Made by a program: the position numbers and the translations under genes | Assembly: GCF_019598945.1 (NCBI RefSeq) | Contig: NZ_CP080598.1 | Span: 2,666,001-2,730,000 of the forward strand | DNA: 64,000 bases | Direction of reading: 5' to 3' | From: Sphaerospermopsis torques-reginae ITEP-024 | GTDB lineage: Bacteria > Cyanobacteriota > Cyanobacteriia > Cyanobacteriales > Nostocaceae | The notes under the pieces: model-generated | What the model was told of the DNA's origin: nothing | What the model saw: the letters and a program-made list of their open reading frames with translations, nothing else | Database searches by the model: none | Shown: positions 9,954-17,826 of the stretch, in pieces | Layout: every line of letters starts with the position of its first letter | How positions within the stretch are numbered: position 1 is the first letter of the stretch

Positions 9954-10664
9954 CTACATTTGACGAACAACAGGTTGACCATCAATAACTTCACCAATTA
10001 AAACCTGACTGACACAGTTAACAAAGATGCCATTTTCCAAAACACCGGGAATATTATTCAGTGTTGTTTCCAAAGTTACAGGATCATCAATACTATCAAA
10101 TCTGACATCTACCACCATGTTACCTTGGTCAGTGATGACTGGACCTGCTTTTTTCACACCCATACGTAATTCTGGCTGACCACCGAGTTTTTTGATAGCA
10201 TTAATTACAGGAGTGATAGCCATCGGAATTACTTCCACGGGTACTGCAAAAACAGAACCCAAACGGTCAACCAACTTACCGCTATCAACCACCACAATAA
10301 ATTCTTTTGCTAAATAATCTACCACTTTTTCGCGGGTATGAGCAGCACCACCACCTTTAATCAAGTTTTTATGGGGGTCAACTTCATCAGCACCATCAAT
10401 AGCGATATCAATATGATCAATAGCGTCTAAAGTGGTGAGAGGAACACCGTACTGTTTTGCTAACACTTCCGACTGAAAAGAAGTAGGGATACCGACAATA
10501 TCTTTGAGTTCACCAGACTTGAGGCGATCGCCCAAAAACTGTATAGTATAAGCTGTAGTTGAACCCGTACCCAACCCAACAATAGAACCTGATTTTACTA
10601 GGTTCGCTGCTGCTTTACCAACTTCTTGCTTCATTAACTTTACGGGATCTGCTGATACGGACAT
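9954..10664 (-). CDS. rpiA: Ribose-5-phosphate isomerase A
   Basis: The 236-residue enzyme interconverts ribose-5-phosphate and ribulose-5-phosphate in the Calvin cycle and pentose phosphate pathway. Diagnostic RpiA motifs are all present: [11 protein letters not shown] (phosphate/substrate loop, about 29-39), [11 protein letters not shown] (catalytic acids, about 84-94) and [13 protein letters not shown] (about 99-111, with the catalytic Lys and Glu region). I chose ATG 10664 ([16 protein letters not shown]) because AGGAG lies six bases before it; a TTG two codons upstream gives a longer frame with no better ribosome site. The gene stands alone on the minus strand, divergent from the SLH-protein gene, with a small hairpin after its stop. 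Length is typical. Confidence 0.96.
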   Translation of the reverse strand: MSVSADPVKLMKQEVGKAAANLVKSGSIVGLGTGSTTAYTIQFLGDRLKSGELKDIVGIPTSFQSEVLAKQYGVPLTTLDAIDHIDIAIDGADEVDPHKNLIKGGGAAHTREKVVDYLAKEFIVVVDSGKLVDRLGSVFAVPVEVIPMAITPVINAIKKLGGQPELRMGVKKAGPVITDQGNMVVDVRFDSIDDPVTLETTLNNIPGVLENGIFVNCVSQVLIGEVIDGQPVVRQM

Positions 10665-10719
10665 TCTCAACTCCTGAAAATTTCACAACATGAAAAATAC
10701 TCTCATAGCCGAATATACT

Positions 10720-10790
10720 ACAAAATTGGTGATTGGTAATGGGTAATGGGTAATTGGTAATTGGTGATGGGTAATTGGCTAAATAAATAA
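10720..10790. repeat. TTGGTAA/TGGGTAA heptamer STRR
   Basis: About eight degenerate copies of a heptamer (TTGGTGA, TTGGTAA, TGGGTAA) run through the divergent gap between rpiA and the SLH protein gene. The same heptamer family occurs near 31600, 35400 and 41060 in this window. Confidence 0.7.
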
Positions 10791-10908
10791 TATATAATTT
10801 TCAATTACATTAATTATAGATTTCTCGGAAAATCAGAAACATTAAAAAACAGTAACCGTCAATATCCAAGAACGAAGTTGAAAATAAACAATTACAATAA
10901 TCTGGGAT

Positions 10909-11655
10909 ATGAATAAATTAGCAATTTTGACCTTGGGGACATTAAATTTATTAACCTTTGTTCCTACTTTGCCAATAATAGCGCAGGAAGTCAACACAGC
11001 CAAGCCATCTATTGAAAATAATGTTGAAAATCCTGTTAAAAATCCTGTTAAAAATCCTGTTGAAAATACAGATAACGGCGATTTAGATTATATCCAAAAA
11101 GTTGTAGAATCCAAATTAATGGATAACTTGCCCGATGGAAAATTTTATCCAGAAAAATTAATCAGTAGAGCAGAATTAGCAGCAATTTTAGTCAAAGCAT
11201 TTTATTTAGATAAACGCCAAGCAGCGAAACAAGAAAAATCCATAAATGTACCAGATGTTCCGAAATATCATTGGGCATATCAAGATATTCAAACAGTGCT
11301 GAAAACTGATATTATGAAAGGATATAGGGGGAATATGTTTTTCCCAAACCAAAAAGTCACTAGGGCAGAAGGGTTAGCAATTTTTGCCCAAGCTTATGGA
11401 GTATTTCAATTTCCCGATAAAACTGTGAACGAGATTTTATCAAAATACCCTGATCAAAATTCTATACCGACATGGGCGAGAAAGGCGATCGCCACAGTCA
11501 TAGCAGAAGGTTTTATCAACACAGACCCTAACGGAAATATTAACCCATTAAGTCCTATGACTCGCGGTGACATGGCCTACTTGTTAAGTAGATATTTGCA
11601 ACGCCAGCAAAAACAGGCAGAAACACCTATAGTTCCCACTATTCTGCAATTTTAA
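10909..11655 (+). CDS. Secreted SLH-domain protein
   Basis: The 248-residue protein has a signal peptide (hydrophobic 3-24, probable cleavage near IIAQ-E) followed by a low-complexity linker with the tandem peptide NPVKNPVKNPVEN (about 41-53), encoded by a 12-base repeat. Three S-layer homology units follow: about 57-100 (DNLPDGKFYPEKLISRAELAA), 110-155 (PKYHWAYQDIQTV...RAEGLAIF) and 170-230 (TWARKAIATVIAEG...TRGDMAYLLSR). SLH domains bind peptidoglycan-linked polymers and in cyanobacteria anchor outer-membrane proteins. No porin barrel is present, so this is a stand-alone SLH protein, perhaps an envelope spacer or cell-wall sensor. ATG start is unambiguous. It is monocistronic, followed by repeat DNA. 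Confidence 0.85.
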   Translation: MNKLAILTLGTLNLLTFVPTLPIIAQEVNTAKPSIENNVENPVKNPVKNPVENTDNGDLDYIQKVVESKLMDNLPDGKFYPEKLISRAELAAILVKAFYLDKRQAAKQEKSINVPDVPKYHWAYQDIQTVLKTDIMKGYRGNMFFPNQKVTRAEGLAIFAQAYGVFQFPDKTVNEILSKYPDQNSIPTWARKAIATVIAEGFINTDPNGNINPLSPMTRGDMAYLLSRYLQRQQKQAETPIVPTILQF

Positions 11656-12138
11656 CGGAGAGGTGGGGTAGTAGGGGAAGTAGGGGAAGTAGGGGAAGTG
11701 GGGGAAGTGGGGGAGGCTCACAAGGGTAGGTATTTTACATTGTCGTGAGGGCAAGACTTGGAGGACAAGGAAGGACAGTGGACAAGGGCGGAAATCCGTA
11801 CAAATAATGTACAATTGGTAACAAAAAGCGCCGCTCAACAGACCATTTTTTGTATAAAATCTTCCTTGTCTACGTTCCCTCCTTGTCTTCCTTGTCCTGC
11901 CTTAACAGATAATATTAAAAACCTACCCCTGTGAGGGTGGGGAGATGGGGTTAACAAGATATTACTTCTTGCCTCTTGCCTTTTGCCTTTCCCTATTCCC
12001 TATTCCCTATTCCCTATTCCCTATTCCCTTCCAAAGTTATAGTAATAAAACATTGGTAACAGTGAGATTTTTATAGTCCCGGAAGTGGGAAAATCAATTA
12101 ATGCCAAAAAGTAGAGTTAGAGAGGAAAACCTTATAAT
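11656..12138. repeat. Repeat-filled gap upstream of dxs
   Basis: The gap holds a 9-base tandem repeat of the unit GTAGGGGAA/GTGGGGGAA (about 11668-11713), fragments related to 'ccttgtcttccttgtcc' (about 11760-11785 and 11875-11900, in opposite orientation), an inverted pair GTACA/TGTAC (about 11797-11811) and a CCCTATT heptamer tract (about 11990-12029). I see no gene. The dxs promoter should lie in the last 100 bases but no strong -10/-35 pair stands out. Confidence 0.65.
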
Positions 12139-14034
12139 ATGCACCTGAGTGAAATTACCCATCCTAACCAGTTGCACGGTTTGTCTATTCGGCAGTTACA
12201 GCAAATAGCCAAACAAATTAGAGACAAACACTTACAAACCGTAGCAGCAAGTGGGGGACATTTGGGTCCAGGTTTGGGAGTTGTAGAATTAACCTTGGGA
12301 CTTTACCAGACATTAGACTTAGATCGGGATAAAGTAATTTGGGATGTAGGACACCAAGCTTATCCCCATAAACTAATTACCGGACGATACAACGACTTCC
12401 ACACCCTTAGACAAAAAGACGGAGTAGCGGGATATCTCAAACGTTGTGAAAACCAATTTGACCATTTTGGCGCAGGACACGCTTCTACAAGTATTTCTGC
12501 CGCTTTGGGTATGGCCTTAGCCCGTGACTTAAAAGGGGAAAAATTTAAAACAGTAGCTGTCATTGGTGATGGTGCTTTAACCGGCGGTATGGCATTAGAA
12601 GCTATTAACCACGCAGGCCACCTCCCTAAAACTAACCTGTTGGTGGTTCTCAACGACAACGAGATGTCCATTTCTCCCAACGTCGGCGCTATTCCCCGCT
12701 ACTTAAATAAAATGCGTCTTAGCCCCCCGATGCAATTTCTCACTGATAACATTGAGGAACAATTTAAAAATATTCCCTTTGTTGGTGATGAACTAGAACG
12801 CATTACCGAAGGGATGAAACGGTTAGCTGTTTCCAAAGTTGGCGCAGTTTTTGAAGAACTAGGTTTTACCTACATGGGTCCAGTGGATGGCCATAACTTA
12901 GAAGAACTTATTGCCACCTTCCAACAAGCACATCAAATAACTGGTCCAGTGCTGGTTCACGTAGCCACCGTCAAGGGTAAAGGCTATGAAATGGCAGAAA
13001 AAGACCAAGTAGGCTATCATGCCCAGAACCCCTTTAATTTAGCCACTGGTAAAGCTATTCCTTCCAGTAAACCTAAACCACCTGCTTACGCCAAAGTCTT
13101 TTCTCACACTTTGGTGAAATTAGCAGAACAAAACCCGAAAATTGTCGGTATTACGGCCGCCATGGCCACAGGTACAGGTTTAGATAAATTACAAGCTAAA
13201 TTACCTAATCAATATATAGATGTGGGTATTGCTGAACAACACGCCGTTACCTTAGCTGCGGGTTTAGCTTGTGAAGGTATGCGTCCGGTAGCTGCTATTT
13301 ATTCCACCTTCTTACAACGTGCCTATGATCAAATTATCCATGATGTCTGCATTCAAAACTTGCCTGTCTTCTTCTGTTTAGATCGGGCAGGAATTGTAGG
13401 TGCTGACGGTCCAACTCACCAAGGGATGTATGATATAGCTTATCTGCGTTGTATTCCCAACATGGTGTTAATGGCACCCAAGGACGAAGCAGAATTACAA
13501 CGGATGACAGTCACAGGTATTGAATATACCGATGGACCCATTGCCATGCGTTTCCCCCGTGGTAATGGTCATGGTGTTCCCTTGATGGAAGAAGGTTGGG
13601 AACCTTTGGAAATTGGTAAAGGGGAAATTTTGCGTCAAGGCGATGATGTGTTAATTGTCGGCTATGGTACGATGGTTTACCCTGGAATGCAAGCAGCAGA
13701 AATTCTCAGCGAACATGGAATTGAAGCGACTGTGATTAATGCCCGATTTGTGAAACCTTTGGATACAGATTTAATTGTACCTTTGGCAAAACAAATTGGC
13801 CAAGTTGTCACCTTAGAAGAAGGTTGTTTAATGGGTGGTTTTGGTTCTGCGGTAGCGGAAGCTTTACTGGATGCGGATGTTGTTGTACCAGTTAAAAGAA
13901 TTGGTGTTCCTGATGAGTTGGTAGATCATGCCACACCTGATGAATCTAAGACTACTTTAGGTTTAACCAGTCAGCAAATTGCAGAAAATATTTTGCAAGC
14001 TTTCTTTAAGAAAGAACTAGCTGCTGTTAAGTAG
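12139..14034 (+). CDS. dxs: 1-deoxy-D-xylulose-5-phosphate synthase
   Basis: Dxs condenses pyruvate with glyceraldehyde-3-phosphate in the first step of the MEP isoprenoid pathway, which supplies carotenoids, phytol and quinone tails. The 631-residue protein has the family order: N-terminal TPP-binding domain with [16 protein letters not shown] (about 35-50) and [18 protein letters not shown] (about 144-161) plus [12 protein letters not shown], a central transketolase-like domain with the catalytic Glu in [17 protein letters not shown] and the [15 protein letters not shown] motif (about 420), and a C-terminal domain. Length and motifs match known Dxs. ATG 12139 starts [16 protein letters not shown], the conserved beginning. 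It is a single-gene unit, ended by a hairpin shortly downstream. Confidence 0.98.
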   Translation: MHLSEITHPNQLHGLSIRQLQQIAKQIRDKHLQTVAASGGHLGPGLGVVELTLGLYQTLDLDRDKVIWDVGHQAYPHKLITGRYNDFHTLRQKDGVAGYLKRCENQFDHFGAGHASTSISAALGMALARDLKGEKFKTVAVIGDGALTGGMALEAINHAGHLPKTNLLVVLNDNEMSISPNVGAIPRYLNKMRLSPPMQFLTDNIEEQFKNIPFVGDELERITEGMKRLAVSKVGAVFEELGFTYMGPVDGHNLEELIATFQQAHQITGPVLVHVATVKGKGYEMAEKDQVGYHAQNPFNLATGKAIPSSKPKPPAYAKVFSHTLVKLAEQNPKIVGITAAMATGTGLDKLQAKLPNQYIDVGIAEQHAVTLAAGLACEGMRPVAAIYSTFLQRAYDQIIHDVCIQNLPVFFCLDRAGIVGADGPTHQGMYDIAYLRCIPNMVLMAPKDEAELQRMTVTGIEYTDGPIAMRFPRGNGHGVPLMEEGWEPLEIGKGEILRQGDDVLIVGYGTMVYPGMQAAEILSEHGIEATVINARFVKPLDTDLIVPLAKQIGQVVTLEEGCLMGGFGSAVAEALLDADVVVPVKRIGVPDELVDHATPDESKTTLGLTSQQIAENILQAFFKKELAAVK

Positions 14035-14048
14035 TTTTCTTTTTTTCG

Positions 14049-14070
14049 TTCCCATACTTTAGTATGGGAA
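14049..14070. terminator. Hairpin after dxs
   Basis: A 7-bp perfect stem CCCATAC/GTATGGG (14051-14057 and 14062-14068), extendable by two A-T pairs, closes a TTTA loop 14 bases after the dxs stop. A T-run precedes it and a weaker T-run (tggtaatttt) follows. It is a plausible 3' end for dxs. Confidence 0.5.
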
Positions 14071-14104
14071 TGGTAATTTTCTGTTACCGCAAGCTCACTG
14101 ACCA

Positions 14105-14153
14105 CCTGTAACCCTTGATATATATGGGTTTTACATTTATTCAGCAAACCCTA
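14105..14153. mobile_element. Right-end fragment of the MITE family
   Basis: About 50 bases ending in TTATTCAGCAAACCCTA match the right ends of the two longer elements in this window, including the upstream stretch 'ctgtaacc..tg.t.tat.tgggttttacatt'. Only the right end is present, so it is a solo remnant or a truncated insertion next to the dxs hairpin. Confidence 0.6.
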
Positions 14154-14171
14154 CATATTTTATTTTTAGAC

Positions 14172-14200
14172 TTGACAAGCTGCTCATAATTTTGTACACT
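14172..14200 (+). promoter_or_regulatory. Consensus-like sigma-70 promoter without an obvious gene
   Basis: TTGACA (14172-14177) and TACACT (14195-14200) are separated by exactly 17 bases. Downstream DNA to 14483 holds only repeats and short frames, so if active it would drive a non-coding transcript or be relic DNA. The CATAA/TTATG dyad overlapping the -10 could be an operator. Confidence 0.4.
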
Positions 14201-14324
14201 TATGTTATGAGTGGGAATCTGTGGGCGCAATATATATAGGGTTTTTAACAGCTTGGGTTGGGAACGCAGATGAACGCAGATAGACGCAGATTTTCAGAGT
14301 GAATATTTACAACTCGAAATTGTC

Positions 14325-14421
14325 AAATCTCTCTAAAACCTCTTTCCTTTGTGTTCTTTGCGTTCTTTGCGGTTCATTCTTCTATGACTTGTGCGTAACC
14401 AACCATCATCAAATAACATCC
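14325..14421. repeat. 97-bp direct repeat, copy 1
   Basis: This segment, from 'aaatctctctaaaacc' to 'aaataacatcc', is nearly identical to 15065-15161 with about ten substitutions. It includes a 'tttgcgttctttgcggttc' core that belongs to a larger dispersed family seen also near 9864, 45480, 53680 and 62770. It carries no reading frame. Confidence 0.75.
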
Positions 14422-14483
14422 TGTAAATCCTAAAATCCTGGAAATCCTGATTCAGACAAGATGCTATCATCAAGTAATATATT

Positions 14484-14680
14484 TAGGGTTTGCTGAAAAA
14501 GTCTTTCCGTTGAGGCAGGGAACAGTTTCAGCTATCTGTCATCCCCAAATTTTTGGATTTCTTAGCCCCAAAATGCACAGTTTTTCAGGTCTAACCTTCA
14601 AAAATCTTGCACTTTGTTTCCTCTTGTTCAGCCCCAAACCTTTGATTTATCTGGGTTTTGCATTTATTCAGCAACCCCTA
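14484..14680. mobile_element. MITE-like element, copy A (197 bp)
   Basis: The element is bounded by imperfect terminal inverted repeats: left TAGGGTTTGCTGAAAAAG, right complement TAGGGGTTGCTGAATAA, both flush with a TA dinucleotide. It is non-coding; the 60-codon frame inside it has no supporting features. A second full copy lies at 41563-41786. TA flanks and short inverted ends are typical of MITEs mobilised by Tc1/mariner-like (IS630) transposases; the assignment to that family is inference. Confidence 0.75.
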
Positions 14681-15064
14681 ATTATTGATTAATATATCTC
14701 GAATAAAGAGGAGATCCTGATTCTGATAATCTGCGTTTATCCGCGTTTATCTGCGTTTTTATCCTGTAAATCCTAAAATCCTGGAAATCCTGATTCAGAA
14801 AATACTACTCCCTTGGATTATTCTAAAACCTATCATAACATAACCGTCTCAGAAGTCAAGACCCTTGATATTACGTTAGTCATTCGCAAGCATTCTCAAT
14901 AATTTTCGGGGTAAAAAAGGGTGTTAAAACTTTTTTGAGAAAATTGAGTTAAGAATTGTTAAGGTAACTCACGGGATCTCCTGACGGAGATTGCGTGAGG
15001 AAATAGATAAATTTTGTCTGAATCAGGATAACCAGGATTAAAGGATGTACAGGATGAAAATAGA
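14681..15064. repeat. Repeat-filled remainder of the dxs-era gap
   Basis: Contains 'atctgcgtttatccgcgtttatctgcg' (about 14727-14756), 'atcctgtaaatcctaaaatcctggaaatcctgattcaga' (about 14760-14797, also at about 14420-14457), 'cgggatctcctgacggagattgcgtgagg' (about 14972-15000) and 'ttttgtctgaatcaggataaccaggatt' (about 15013-15040). All have relatives elsewhere in the window. No gene or structured RNA was recognised. Confidence 0.6.
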
Positions 15065-15161
15065 AAATCTCTCTAAAACCTCTTTCCTTTGTGTCCTTTG
15101 CGTCCTTCGTGGTTCATTCCTTCATATCTTGTGCGTAACCAACCATCATTAAATAACATCC
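15065..15161. repeat. 97-bp direct repeat, copy 2
   Basis: Near-identical partner of 14325-14421 in the same orientation, ending 25 bases before the era stop codon. The spacing of about 740 bases between copies brackets MITE copy A and other repeats, so recombination between the copies could delete that whole block. Confidence 0.75.
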
Positions 15162-15185
15162 CCAAAATCCCTATCCCCCCATCTT

Positions 15186-16142
15186 CTATTCTTCCACTCG
15201 ATATCCTAACTCTGCTAACCTCACCCGTGAATGTCGCCATTTTGGTTGCACTTTCACAAATAATTCCAAATAAACCTTACCCGCAATTAGCTTTTGTATC
15301 TGTTGACGTGCCGCACTACCAATAGATTTTAACATTGTCCCACCTTTACCAATTAAAATTCCTTTTTGGGAATCTCTTTCTACGTGAATAGTTGCCATAA
15401 CACGGGTAATAGTTGGCGTTTCTTCTACTAAGTCAATAGCGATCGCCACTGAATGAGGAACTTCTTCACGAGTCAACAATAAAATCTGTTCCCTGATTAA
15501 TTCCCCCATAATAAATCTTTCTGGTTGATCTGTCACTAAATCCGGTGGATAATAAAAAGGTCCAGGTTCTAAATGTGCAATTAATAAATCTTGCAGTTCT
15601 AGTAAACCCTCACCATTCACCGCTGAAAATTTGACAATTTGCCATTCATTTTCTCGCGCTAATTCAATATAACTATTATCTATTTTTTCCGCATCTGCTG
15701 GTTGTTGATCTATTTTATTAATACCTAAAATTACCGGGATTTCACTCCGACTTAATAACTCAGCAATAAAGCGATCGCCTCCACCACAAGCAACTGTTCC
15801 ATCAACAACAAACAATACCACATCTACCGATTCAATGGCTATTTTGGCATTTTGTACCAACACTTCCCCCAGTTGATGATGAGGTTTATGAATCCCTGGA
15901 GTATCCACAAAAATTAACTGCGCTTTCTCAGTTGTTAAAATCCCCCTTAACCGATTTCTGGTAGTTTGTGCTATCGGTGATGTTATCGCTATTTTTTGTC
16001 CTATTAATTGATTCATCAAAGTAGATTTACCGACATTAGGACGACCAATAATACCGATAAAACCAGATTTAAAATTAGCAGGTGCTTGAGGAATGGCAAA
16101 TTCTTCAGCAACTGTAAAACTATAATTATCAATATTACTCAC
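15186..16142 (-). CDS. era: GTPase Era
   Basis: Era is an essential GTPase that binds 16S rRNA near its 3' end during 30S subunit maturation. The 318-residue protein has G1 GRPNVGKS (33-40), the G3 DTPGIHKPHHQLGE (about 80), G4 NKID (about 142) and a C-terminal KH domain with GKGGTMLKSIGSAARQQIQ (about 265-283) and FVKVQPKWR. The N-terminus carries about 22 extra residues before the G domain, common in cyanobacterial Era. ATG 16142 begins MSNIDNYSFTVAEEF; an SD is not obvious. The gene is alone on the minus strand with long repeat-rich gaps on both sides. Confidence 0.96.
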   Translation of the reverse strand: MSNIDNYSFTVAEEFAIPQAPANFKSGFIGIIGRPNVGKSTLMNQLIGQKIAITSPIAQTTRNRLRGILTTEKAQLIFVDTPGIHKPHHQLGEVLVQNAKIAIESVDVVLFVVDGTVACGGGDRFIAELLSRSEIPVILGINKIDQQPADAEKIDNSYIELARENEWQIVKFSAVNGEGLLELQDLLIAHLEPGPFYYPPDLVTDQPERFIMGELIREQILLLTREEVPHSVAIAIDLVEETPTITRVMATIHVERDSQKGILIGKGGTMLKSIGSAARQQIQKLIAGKVYLELFVKVQPKWRHSRVRLAELGYRVEE

Positions 16143-16347
16143 TTTTAATTACACCTTGATATTTTCAAATTAGAATAGTTTGGTTTTTTACCGAAAATAC
16201 AACAGACATAAAATCACCCTGGTATGTGCGAGTATGTCCTTATTCTTAGTTTAATCTATTACTGAATCTATTTTAATTTCCTCGTCAAAAAAAATCTAGC
16301 AATGATAAAAAATGATAAAAATTTATAAAAATTGTAAAAGTACAAGT

Positions 16348-16388
16348 AAGTAGAACGGCGCGAAAAAACAGAAGTATGTAACAAAAAG
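16348..16388 (+). repeat. 41-bp dispersed repeat, copy 1
   Basis: This 41-base segment (core GGCGCGAAAAAACAGAAG followed by TATGTAACAAAAAG) recurs in inverted orientation at 21621-21661 with one mismatch. Nothing codes across it. The gap 16143-16493 also contains a (CTGCCTC) heptamer tract at about 16414-16441; I see no gene in it. Confidence 0.75.
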
Positions 16389-16493
16389 TAAAGTTGCCCA
16401 AAAGCTTATTACCTCCTGCCTTCTGCCTCCTGCCTCCTGCCTTGTCATAACGACAATTTTTAACGCCCACCTACTTATTATGACTGCTAACTC

Positions 16494-16978
16494 CTAGATT
16501 CTGACGATTGCTTCTTCAAGCACTCCCAGGACAAACTCACCTTGATTTACAGACTGATTTGTTGATATATCATAAACTAATCCATCTGCTTCAGCGTTAA
16601 TATCAATTATAATCGGTAATCTACCTTCTTTATTAAAACTGATAATTTGATACAGTTTATCTCCCGCTTTGACCGCACTACCTAATTCGACTCTCAATAG
16701 AATCATACCACTTGAGCGCGTTGATTTGTTCCCATTGGATTACAAACAGGAACTAACCAAATTTCTCCAAATAAATCACTTTGATTGAGTGATGATAAAA
16801 ATTCAATTAATTGATAAATAACTGCATTACCAGCTATTTCTGCTCCATGTAAATTAGATTGAATATAAACCTTTTTTCCAGGATGATCTCCGATAAATTT
16901 GTAAACTTGAAGTGATAGAATATCACCCGAAGCCATTTGACGTAAAGGAATAGTTTCAATCACAGGCAACATAATCAA
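16494..16978 (-). pseudogene. Internally deleted aspartoacylase/succinylglutamate desuccinylase-like gene
   Basis: Two abutting minus-strand frames encode the two ends of one M14-like zinc carboxypeptidase/acylase. The upstream piece (16978-16703) holds the start of the domain with the zinc motif NLHGAEIAGN and VPVCNPMGTNQRAQV, where intact relatives continue into the catalytic core. It then stops. The downstream piece (16706-16494) is the family's C-terminal beta domain (LGSAVKAGDKLYQI...EADGLVYDISTNQSVNQGEFVLGVLEE). Family members are roughly 350-380 residues; only about 160 remain, so some 200 central residues with the third zinc ligand and catalytic Glu are gone. The frames overlap by four bases (ATGA-like), so a short bicistronic message is possible, but activity is not. 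The deletion is my inference from the missing middle. Confidence 0.75.
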
Positions 16979-16989
16979 ATTCCTACTTG

Positions 16990-17100
16990 ATAATACAAAA
17001 ACTGCTTAAAAAACAGGGAATAGCTAACAGGTGACAGGTGACAGGTAACAGGTGACAGTAAAAAACCAAGAGTTTATTCTTCCCAATCACCAATTACCAA
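16990..17100. repeat. STRR tract between the pseudogene and the phosphatase gene
   Basis: Heptamers AACAGGTGACAGGTGACAGG (about 17009-17045) and CAATTAC/CACCAATTA units (about 17084-17108) fill the gap; the latter reach the stop codon of the phosphatase gene. No gene is visible. Confidence 0.65.
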
Positions 17101-17108
17101 TTACCAAT

Positions 17109-17747
17109 TTACGTTCCTCCTAAACTTCGCAATCTTGCATCTAAATGAGTTCGATCTGCTAAAGTTAACAACATCGGACCATGTTCTGTAAATTCCACAA
17201 CACTGACAGAACCAACAGGACATCCCCAACGATAACGAAAACGCCCGACATCAATACCCAACAAACTACACAGAATAATTCTAATTGTTGCTTTATGAGT
17301 CACAACTAAAACATTACCACTTTTATGAAGCTGTTTAATTTCTTCAATCACCTGCATAGCGCGAGAAGCAATTGTTACAGCTAATTCTCCTCCATTGGGT
17401 GCATACCAAGCCGGATCAGCAGACCAGCGCAAATAATCATCATGATATTCCTGACTGATCACTTCTGGGGTTTTTCCTTCCCATTTACCATAGTTAATTT
17501 CCCTTAAACCATCTCTCAGTTCTGGTTGTATTCCTAACACTGTACATAGAGGTTTTGCAGTCTCCATAGTGCGACGCATGGGACTAGAAAAAATCGCCTC
17601 CCAAGGAGTAGAACTATAACCAGCAGCAAAAGCATGAGCCATTTCCACACCTTCAGGAGTCAATTCTGAATCTATCGAACCACAAAAGGCATGATTGCGA
17701 CTACATTCTGTTTCACCGTGACGCAGTAGGTAAAGAGTTAAGCTCAT
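17109..17747 (-). CDS. Histidine phosphatase family protein (phosphoglycerate-mutase-like)
   Basis: The 212-residue protein starts MSLTLYLLRHGETECSRN, with the phosphate-accepting His10 in LRHGE, and carries SSPMRRTMETAKPL (about 54), REINYGKWEGKTPEVI (about 83, acid residue) and VVTHKATIRIILCSLLG with the second catalytic His near 152. This is the branch-1 histidine phosphatase fold. The length and the lack of the phosphoglycerate mutase insertion point to a phosphatase rather than a mutase; alpha-ribazole phosphatase or a sugar-phosphate phosphatase are possible, but the substrate cannot be read from the sequence. It is divergent from the carotenoid oxygenase gene, with about 80 bases between the two starts. 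Confidence 0.88.
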   Translation of the reverse strand: MSLTLYLLRHGETECSRNHAFCGSIDSELTPEGVEMAHAFAAGYSSTPWEAIFSSPMRRTMETAKPLCTVLGIQPELRDGLREINYGKWEGKTPEVISQEYHDDYLRWSADPAWYAPNGGELAVTIASRAMQVIEEIKQLHKSGNVLVVTHKATIRIILCSLLGIDVGRFRYRWGCPVGSVSVVEFTEHGPMLLTLADRTHLDARLRSLGGT

Positions 17748-17826
17748 AACAATTTTAGATTTTAGATTTTAGATTTTGAGGTATGGCTATATTAGAGAAA
17801 GTGCGTTATAAAACTCAACAATAACA

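Noticed and set aside
11797..11811. NtcA-like GTA-N-TAC site
   Set aside because: The spacer is nine bases, not eight, and it lies amid repeats far from a start.
14510..14692. 60-codon frame inside MITE copy A
   Set aside because: It lies wholly in a non-coding repeat, has no ribosome site and is not preserved in copy B.
16285..16470. 61-codon minus-strand frame near era
   Set aside because: It runs through a GGCAGGA-type heptamer repeat and the 41-bp element.
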